Assembly (NCBI GenBank): GCA_913019965.1
Contig: CAJVZR010000037.1
Span: forward strand, 1-38,672
DNA length: 38,672 bases
From: an uncultured Oleispira sp.
GTDB lineage: Bacteria; Pseudomonadota; Gammaproteobacteria; Pseudomonadales; Oceanobacteraceae
Direction of reading: 5' to 3'
Positions 32,363 through 38,672 of the stretch are shown here, one piece after another. Position numbers and translations under genes: made by a program. The notes under the pieces were generated by a model. That model made no database searches. It was given only the letters and a program-made list of their open reading frames with translations, and was not told where the DNA came from. Numbering within the stretch: the stretch's first letter is position 1; each line of letters begins with the position of its first letter.

Positions 32363-34936
32363 TTAGAACAGCAGTTCGGGAGAATCTTCTTCATCGCTAT
32401 CGTCTTGTGTATTGTTTTGATCTGCTTGATCCTGAATTTCCGCAACTGCAGGTAATTGCTCCTGTTTGAATAATTCGAAGATCGCATCATGTTGACCTGG
32501 TTGTGCTAACAACCCTGTTTCAGGATCAATTTTAACGCTTACAATGCCGTCTGGTTGAGGGAAGGGATGTTGCTCTTTGTCTGCAAGCATAGCGCCCATG
32601 AAATCGACCCAGACGGGTAGTGCTGTATTACCACCAAATGCCCAGCGGCCAAGCGTTCGAGGTTGATCGAAACCGATCCATACGCTAGTCACTAAGTCAC
32701 GATTGTAGCCTGAGAACCAAGCGTCTTTTTGGTCATTGGTGGTTCCGGTTTTACCGGCAAGATCATTTCTTTTTAAGGCTAGGGCGCGCTTACCTGTTCC
32801 GCGTTTGATTACATCCTGTAGCATGTTATTCATCAGATAGTGCGTGCGCGGATCCATTACCCGAGGGGCTAACTTAGTCTCGATAATAGGCGCTGTGTCA
32901 TTTTCAGGATTGTTGATGGGCATGCCTAGGGCAGCCAATAGGGCTTGCTCTTCGGTATTTGTTGTGTCGCTCTCAGTTGCTGCTTCGTCGACGTCTTCTT
33001 GGCAATCAAGGCAGGCTTGTTGGGGATTAGCTACGAAGAGAGGTTGTTCTTCACTACCGACTTCAATGCGTTGAATATAATAGGGTTCTACTTGGAAGCC
33101 GCCATTGGCAAGGACGGTATAACCCGTTGCAAGTTCCAAGGGAGTTACTGCAGAGGCGCCAAGAGCGAGTGAAAGATCTTTATTAAGCTTCTCTCTTGGG
33201 AAGCCAAAAGGAGCAATATAATTAACGGCTTTGCGTGGTCCAACTTGTTTCAGTATGCGAATGGATACAAGGTTTTGTGATTTGTAGAGAGCTTCTCTTA
33301 AACGTGTTGGGCCATAGAATTTGCCACTGCTATTTTCTGGGCGCCAAGTATTTTCTAATCCCGCGTCTTCAAATACAACCGGTGCGTCATTGATGATACT
33401 GGCAGGGGTGAAGCCATTGGCGAGTGCGGCGCTATAAATGAAAGGTTTGAAGGCAGAGCCTGGTTGACGATCAGCTTGGATGGCTCGATTGTATTTGTTG
33501 AGGGCATAAGAAAAGCCACCAACGAGTGCTTTGATGGCGCCTTGTTTCGGATCGATGGATATTAGTGCGCCTTCTGCCTGAGGGATTTGAGCCAGTTGAA
33601 TGCCGCTTTCTTTATTATCTGTAATCCAGATAACCTGCCCTATCTGCAGGACGTCTTTAGCACTTTTAGGTTCATTTCCTACCCTATTTACATCGATGTA
33701 AGGTTTGGCCCACTGTAAGCCTGAGAAAGGTAGCCAAGACCATTGCTTCTGTCCCGATATAATCCAGGCTCCTCCTTCTTCAACATGGGCGACGATTGCA
33801 GAGCGTATCAGGCCATAATTGCCTTTCTTATTGAGTGTGGGTTGCCATTCATGCAAGGTTGCCGGCCAGTCGATATCTAAACTGTCATCGAGTGGGGTTG
33901 GCCAGGTTAGAGTTTCCTCATTGTCGAAAACTTGTAGTTTAATTGGAGCTAATATTTTTGCATCAGGGTTACTGCGAAAGCCATGGTCGCGATCGTACTT
34001 TAATAGGCCTGACTGAAGTGCATCGTTCGCTTGTTGCTGGGCTTTTCCGTCTAGGGTGGTAAAAACTCTAAAGCCTAAGCGATAGATGTCATCACCGTAT
34101 TCTTTATATAAGTGATGGCGAACCATTTCTGCTATATAGGAAGCTTCGACTTCAGGCTCAAGTCCATGATAACGGGCAATAATATTAGCGCTTGCAGCAT
34201 CGTTAAATTCAGTTTCATCAATGAAGTCGAGAGTATGCATGCGAGCAAGTACATAATTACGCCTTTCTTTGGCGCGTTTTGGATTATTAATTGGATTAGC
34301 TGCGGAAGGGGCTTGAGGAAGTCCTGCTAGCATGGCAAGTTGTGGTAATTCTAGTTCCGCTACTGAGCGACCATAATAGACTTGTGCTGCGGCCTCAACA
34401 CCATAGGCTCGCTTACCAAGGTATATCTTATTTAAATACAGCTCTAGAATTTCTTCTTTTGAAAGTTCTTGTTCAATTTTTAGGGCTAATAAAATTTCAG
34501 TAAACTTTCGACTAAAAGTTTTTTCGCTAGATAAGTAGTAGTTTTTAGCTACTTGCATTGTGATGGTGGAACCGCCGGACTTCTTTCGTCCTGTTTTGAC
34601 TAATTGGATGGCTGCGCGAGTTAGTCCTTTAATATCCACGCCGTTATGTTGGAAAAAACGGTCATCTTCTGCTGCAATTAAAGCATTAACAAATTGACGT
34701 GGAATTTCATTGTATTTAAGAGGGCGCCTTCTTTGCTCACCAAATTCGCTTATTAATTGACCATTCTCGGTATATATTCTGAGTGGAATTTGCAGTTCGA
34801 TATTTTTAAGTGACTGAATATTAGGGAGTTGTGGCGTTAAATACAGATAGACTGCTGAAATTAGCAAACCAGTTCCGAAAAAAATGGACACTATGAGCCA
34901 AAATATAAACTTGGAGATAGAACTGCTATTCATCAT
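32363..34936 (-). CDS. ponA: Penicillin-binding protein 1A
   Basis: PBP1A is a bifunctional peptidoglycan polymerase and cross-linker in the inner membrane. The 857-residue protein has an N-terminal membrane anchor (about 11-32), a GT51 transglycosylase with E90 in AAEDDRFFQHNGVDI and GGSTITMQVAKN, an OB-like insert (about 320-440) and a transpeptidase with SxxK (S494-K497), SQN (553-555) and KTG (729-731). An acidic tail ends the protein. It starts MM; either ATG may be used and no good ribosome-binding site precedes them. It is divergent from pilM, the classic ponA-pilM arrangement of Pseudomonas. Confidence 0.95.
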   Translation of the reverse strand: MMNSSSISKFIFWLIVSIFFGTGLLISAVYLYLTPQLPNIQSLKNIELQIPLRIYTENGQLISEFGEQRRRPLKYNEIPRQFVNALIAAEDDRFFQHNGVDIKGLTRAAIQLVKTGRKKSGGSTITMQVAKNYYLSSEKTFSRKFTEILLALKIEQELSKEEILELYLNKIYLGKRAYGVEAAAQVYYGRSVAELELPQLAMLAGLPQAPSAANPINNPKRAKERRNYVLARMHTLDFIDETEFNDAASANIIARYHGLEPEVEASYIAEMVRHHLYKEYGDDIYRLGFRVFTTLDGKAQQQANDALQSGLLKYDRDHGFRSNPDAKILAPIKLQVFDNEETLTWPTPLDDSLDIDWPATLHEWQPTLNKKGNYGLIRSAIVAHVEEGGAWIISGQKQWSWLPFSGLQWAKPYIDVNRVGNEPKSAKDVLQIGQVIWITDNKESGIQLAQIPQAEGALISIDPKQGAIKALVGGFSYALNKYNRAIQADRQPGSAFKPFIYSAALANGFTPASIINDAPVVFEDAGLENTWRPENSSGKFYGPTRLREALYKSQNLVSIRILKQVGPRKAVNYIAPFGFPREKLNKDLSLALGASAVTPLELATGYTVLANGGFQVEPYYIQRIEVGSEEQPLFVANPQQACLDCQEDVDEAATESDTTNTEEQALLAALGMPINNPENDTAPIIETKLAPRVMDPRTHYLMNNMLQDVIKRGTGKRALALKRNDLAGKTGTTNDQKDAWFSGYNRDLVTSVWIGFDQPRTLGRWAFGGNTALPVWVDFMGAMLADKEQHPFPQPDGIVSVKIDPETGLLAQPGQHDAIFELFKQEQLPAVAEIQDQADQNNTQDDSDEEDSPELLF

Positions 34937-36168
<1,232 letters not shown>

Positions 36169-36169
<1 letters not shown>

Positions 36170-36726
36170 TGGCTAAAATTAATTTATTACCTTGGCGTGA
36201 AGAACTCCGTAAAGAGCGACAGCAAGAATTTATCGGTATTATTGTGGCTGTTGCATTAGCAGCTTCTGCACTTGTTTGGTTTGTCACTGGTAATGTTGAA
36301 GGCCAATGGAAAGCTCAGAAGAATCGCAATGCTTTTATTCAAAAAGAAATGGCGGTTTTGAGTGAGCAAATTTCTGAAATCCAAGAGTTACGCGATAAGC
36401 GCGAGCAGTTATTGGAACGAATGAAGTTGATTCAAGACTTGCAGGGAAATCGTCCAATTATTGTCAGATTATTTGATGAAGTTGCTCGTTCTATACCAGA
36501 CGACCTGTATTTTACTAGTCTGGATATTAAAGGTACTCAAGTGAGTGTGAAGGGGCGAGCTAAGTCGAATAATCGGGTAGCTGCTCTGATGCGTAACTTT
36601 GATGAATCTGACTGGTTTGATGCGCCTAACCTCATAAGCGTTAAAGCTGAGAAGGGTGGATATAATACCTTTGAGGTGACTATGGTTCAGGTTGATCCAA
36701 AGAATGCTCAGGAGGAGGAAGAATAA
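36169..36726 (+). CDS. pilN: Type IV pilus inner-membrane protein PilN
   Basis: PilN is a bitopic inner-membrane protein. The cytoplasmic start MAKINLLPWREELRKERQQEF contains the INLLPWR motif that PilM binds. One membrane segment follows (about 23-43), then a periplasmic coiled coil and a ferredoxin-like domain. At 185 residues it is of normal length. It overlaps pilM and pilO by one base each (TAATG), indicating tight coupling, as for a 1:1 PilN-PilO heterodimer. Confidence 0.96.
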
Positions 36727-37355
36727 TGGCTAAAGATAATAAATTCGACCTGCAGCCTTACCTAGATAAGATCAATGAATTCGATCCTAATGATATTGAT
36801 TGGGAAAATATGGGCTCTTGGCCTGTGGCTGGGAAGGCAGTTTTCTGTACTATTATCGGGTTGTCGCTTTTAATCGGCGGTTATTTCATGATGCTGGAAC
36901 CTATGCAGCAAAAGTTAAATCGTGAAATTAAGCAAGAAAGTAAACTGAAAAAGGACTTTGAAAATAAAGCCTTTCAAGTTGCTAACCTTGAAGATTATAA
37001 GGCTCAAATGATTGAAATGGAGCAAAGTTTTGAGTCCATTTTGAAGCAGTTGCCTCGCGATACAGAGGTTCCTGGTTTAATTGACGATATTTCCTTGGCG
37101 GCTCGTAATAATGGTTTAGACCTGAAAGTGATTTCTCCACAAAAGCAGGTAGCGACTGAGTTTTATAATGAATTACCGATAGAGATTGAAGTCGAAGGTG
37201 ATTACCATGAGCTGGGTGCTTATGTTTCATCAGTTGCTTCGTTACCACGAATTGTCACCTTGCATGACTTCTCAATTTCTACGAAGGGTAAGGATAGGGA
37301 TACATTATCGCTGAAAATTCTTGCTAAGACTTATCGTTATAATGAGGGGAATTAA
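36726..37355 (+). CDS. pilO: Type IV pilus inner-membrane protein PilO
   Basis: PilO pairs with PilN in the inner membrane. The 209-residue protein has a cytoplasmic start, one membrane segment (about 38-57, AVFCTIIGLSLLIGGYFMML), a coiled coil and a C-terminal ferredoxin-like domain (IEIEVEGDYHELGAYVSSVA, LPRIVTLHDFSI). It begins by one-base overlap with pilN and is followed by pilP after one base. Confidence 0.95.
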   Translation: MAKDNKFDLQPYLDKINEFDPNDIDWENMGSWPVAGKAVFCTIIGLSLLIGGYFMMLEPMQQKLNREIKQESKLKKDFENKAFQVANLEDYKAQMIEMEQSFESILKQLPRDTEVPGLIDDISLAARNNGLDLKVISPQKQVATEFYNELPIEIEVEGDYHELGAYVSSVASLPRIVTLHDFSISTKGKDRDTLSLKILAKTYRYNEGN

Positions 37356-37356
37356 A

Positions 37357-37890
37357 ATGAAAAAAATATCCCTAATATTATTGGCCGTTAGTTTAACTGC
37401 ATGCGGTGTATCTTCTGGTACTGCAGACTTAAAACAATTTGTAGATGGTGTCATGAGCCAGCCACGAGGTGTTATTGAGCCTTTGCCTGTATTTGAGCCT
37501 TATGAGGCATTTAGCTACAGTGCAACAGGATTAAGGTCACCCTTTGATTTGCCCGTAAATTTGGATGAGGTGGTAAAACAAGTTGCCCCTGAAACCGATA
37601 TTCAGCCAGATTTAAATCGCTCGAAAGAGCAATTAGAACAATACTCGTTTGGTTCTTTCTCAATGGTAGGAACGATCAAACGCGCGGAAGACCAATTGTG
37701 GGCATTAATTGCTGTGCCTGATAGTGGTATTCATAAAGTGAAAGAGGGTTATTACATAGGCCAAAATCACGGCAAGGTAATGCGAGTCTCTCAGCAGCGT
37801 ATTGATATTATTGAAATTGTACCTAATGGTGTAGGTGGTTGGCTTGAACGTCCACGCTCACTTGTTTTAGCCGGTGTGGAAGAGGAATAA
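37357..37890 (+). CDS. pilP: Type IV pilus lipoprotein PilP
   Basis: PilP is a periplasmic lipoprotein that links PilN-PilO to the secretin PilQ. The 177-residue protein has a lipoprotein signal ending LTAC (C16). A linker with SPFDLP (SATGLRSPFDLPV) and a C-terminal beta-sandwich domain (MVGTIKRAEDQLWALIAVPD, HKVKEGYYIGQNHGKV) fit the family. I use the ATG at 37357, preceded by GAGGGGA; a frame from 37321 has 12 extra codons inside pilO. pilQ follows after 4 bases. Confidence 0.95.
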   Translation: MKKISLILLAVSLTACGVSSGTADLKQFVDGVMSQPRGVIEPLPVFEPYEAFSYSATGLRSPFDLPVNLDEVVKQVAPETDIQPDLNRSKEQLEQYSFGSFSMVGTIKRAEDQLWALIAVPDSGIHKVKEGYYIGQNHGKVMRVSQQRIDIIEIVPNGVGGWLERPRSLVLAGVEEE

Positions 37891-37894
37891 AAAA

Positions 37895-38672
37895 ATGAGT
37901 CACCGTATTAGTAAGGCAGCGCAGGTATTTGTTGCCGTGATTCTAGCAACGATTGCCAGTGCGCAAACTTTTGCTGCAAATTTAGTCGATATTAAATTCT
38001 CGGCATTGCCCGGGGATGTGACACAGATGGAATTGATCTTTGATGGTCAGCCGCCTGTGCCTGGGGGCTATACCATCGAGAAGCCCGCTCGTATCTCATT
38101 AGACCTTCCTGGTGTTAATAGCCAGCTTAAGTCTAAGTACCATAAAATTGGTTTTGGCAATGCAAGAACAGCTACGGTCGTGAACGCGAAAGAGCGTGCA
38201 CGAGTTATTGTCAGCTTAGCCCAGCTGGTTCCTTATACTGTTGAATCACTTGATGATCGCTTAGTTGTTTTGATGGGTAAAACGGTTAATGCCAATGCTC
38301 AAGATATTCAGCCTGATCAAGCGGTTGCAAGTACTTCTAGCGCCAGCAGTTCAACTAATAATGAAGCACTTTCTTCTGTCATGAACGTTGATTTCAGACG
38401 GGGTGATCAGAGTGATGGCCAGGTACAAATTTTATTAAGCAACCCAAAAGCGAATGTTGATATTCAGCAGCAAGGCAAAAAGATCATCGTTACTTTGACT
38501 GATACAGTACTTCCAGAGAATATGCGTCGTCGTTTAGATGTTGTTGATTTTGCTACGCCAGTGAAATTTATTGATGCTAATATGGAAGGGACTAATACGG
38601 TTATCTATATTGAGCCAGAAGGTCAGTACGATTATTTGGCGTATCAAGCTGATGGTGTTTTAGCGATTAATG
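37895..38672 (+). CDS. pilQ: Type IV pilus secretin PilQ (N-terminal part, runs off the window)
   Basis: PilQ is the outer-membrane secretin through which the pilus fibre leaves. Only 259 codons are seen. They comprise a signal peptide (cleavage near QTFAAN, residue ~28) and two AMIN domains that bind peptidoglycan (about 30-130 and 165-258; VDIKFSALPGDVTQMELIF, VMNVDFRRG, ANVDIQQQGKKIIVTL), joined by a Ser/Asn/Ala-rich linker. The secretin and N0 domains lie beyond 38672. The ATG has AGAGGA upstream and follows pilP directly. No break is visible in the part present. Confidence 0.95.
   Translation, partial: MSHRISKAAQVFVAVILATIASAQTFAANLVDIKFSALPGDVTQMELIFDGQPPVPGGYTIEKPARISLDLPGVNSQLKSKYHKIGFGNARTATVVNAKERARVIVSLAQLVPYTVESLDDRLVVLMGKTVNANAQDIQPDQAVASTSSASSSTNNEALSSVMNVDFRRGDQSDGQVQILLSNPKANVDIQQQGKKIIVTLTDTVLPENMRRRLDVVDFATPVKFIDANMEGTNTVIYIEPEGQYDYLAYQADGVLAIN

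Overview
The window looks like chromosomal DNA of a marine-type gammaproteobacterium near the Oceanospirillales/Pseudomonadales, for example relatives of Oleispira, Thalassolituus or Bermanella. This is an inference from gene order: pckA-hslO-hslR-yrfG-nudE, tex next to gshA, an AlgP-like protein near Rsd/AlgQ and DsbB, and malic enzyme-ponA-pilMNOPQ all recall Pseudomonas neighbourhoods. Most of the window is moderately AT-rich with TTA-rich leucine codons. The first ~1.45 kb is visibly GC-richer (about 55-60% in hand-counted lines, against roughly 45-48% further right), and the switch falls inside phnW. I see no insertion sequence, phage, CRISPR array or rRNA.

Layout. 1-3800: 2-aminoethylphosphonate (AEP) use. 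There is the tail of a probable AEP ABC-transporter permease, a convergent LysR regulator, then the overlapping operon phnW, a PhnZ-like HD-domain gene and phnX. 3820-10860: an AlgP-like Lys/Ala-rich protein with 39-bp tandem repeats, an orphan ParA ATPase, a DUF4124 protein, a WD40-like lipoprotein, Rsd/AlgQ, DsbB, a small secreted FliL-like protein and gshA. 10963-15335: tex, a secreted family I lipase and an atypical receiver-domain protein. 15451-19937: pckA, hslO, hslR, yrfG and divergent nudE. 19944-25672: a hybrid sensor kinase, lrgAB, tRNA-Leu(UAG) and a GGDEF/EAL protein. 25847-29018: an AI-2E-family membrane protein and a CpxR/CpxA-like two-component pair. 29111-30834: a c-type cytochrome translationally coupled to a Tat-exported sugar-lactone oxidoreductase. 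31006-38672: malic enzyme, PBP1A, and the type IV pilus alignment operon pilMNOP with the start of pilQ.

How the genes work together. PhnW and PhnX convert AEP to acetaldehyde and phosphate, and the HD protein probably adds an oxygenase branch. PckA and malic enzyme both sit at the C3/C4 node. Hsp33 and Hsp15, DsbB, GshA and the Cpx-like pair form a stress and thiol-homeostasis theme. PilMNOPQ with PBP1A links pilus assembly to the envelope. Perfect hairpin terminators separate several convergent units.

Nothing here is clearly a wholly new multi-gene system. The best leads are the composition break inside phnW, the PhnZ-like protein without the gating tyrosine of PhnZ, the cytochrome/lactone-oxidoreductase pair, the orphan ParA beside an AlgP-like protein, and a receiver domain without its acidic pair.
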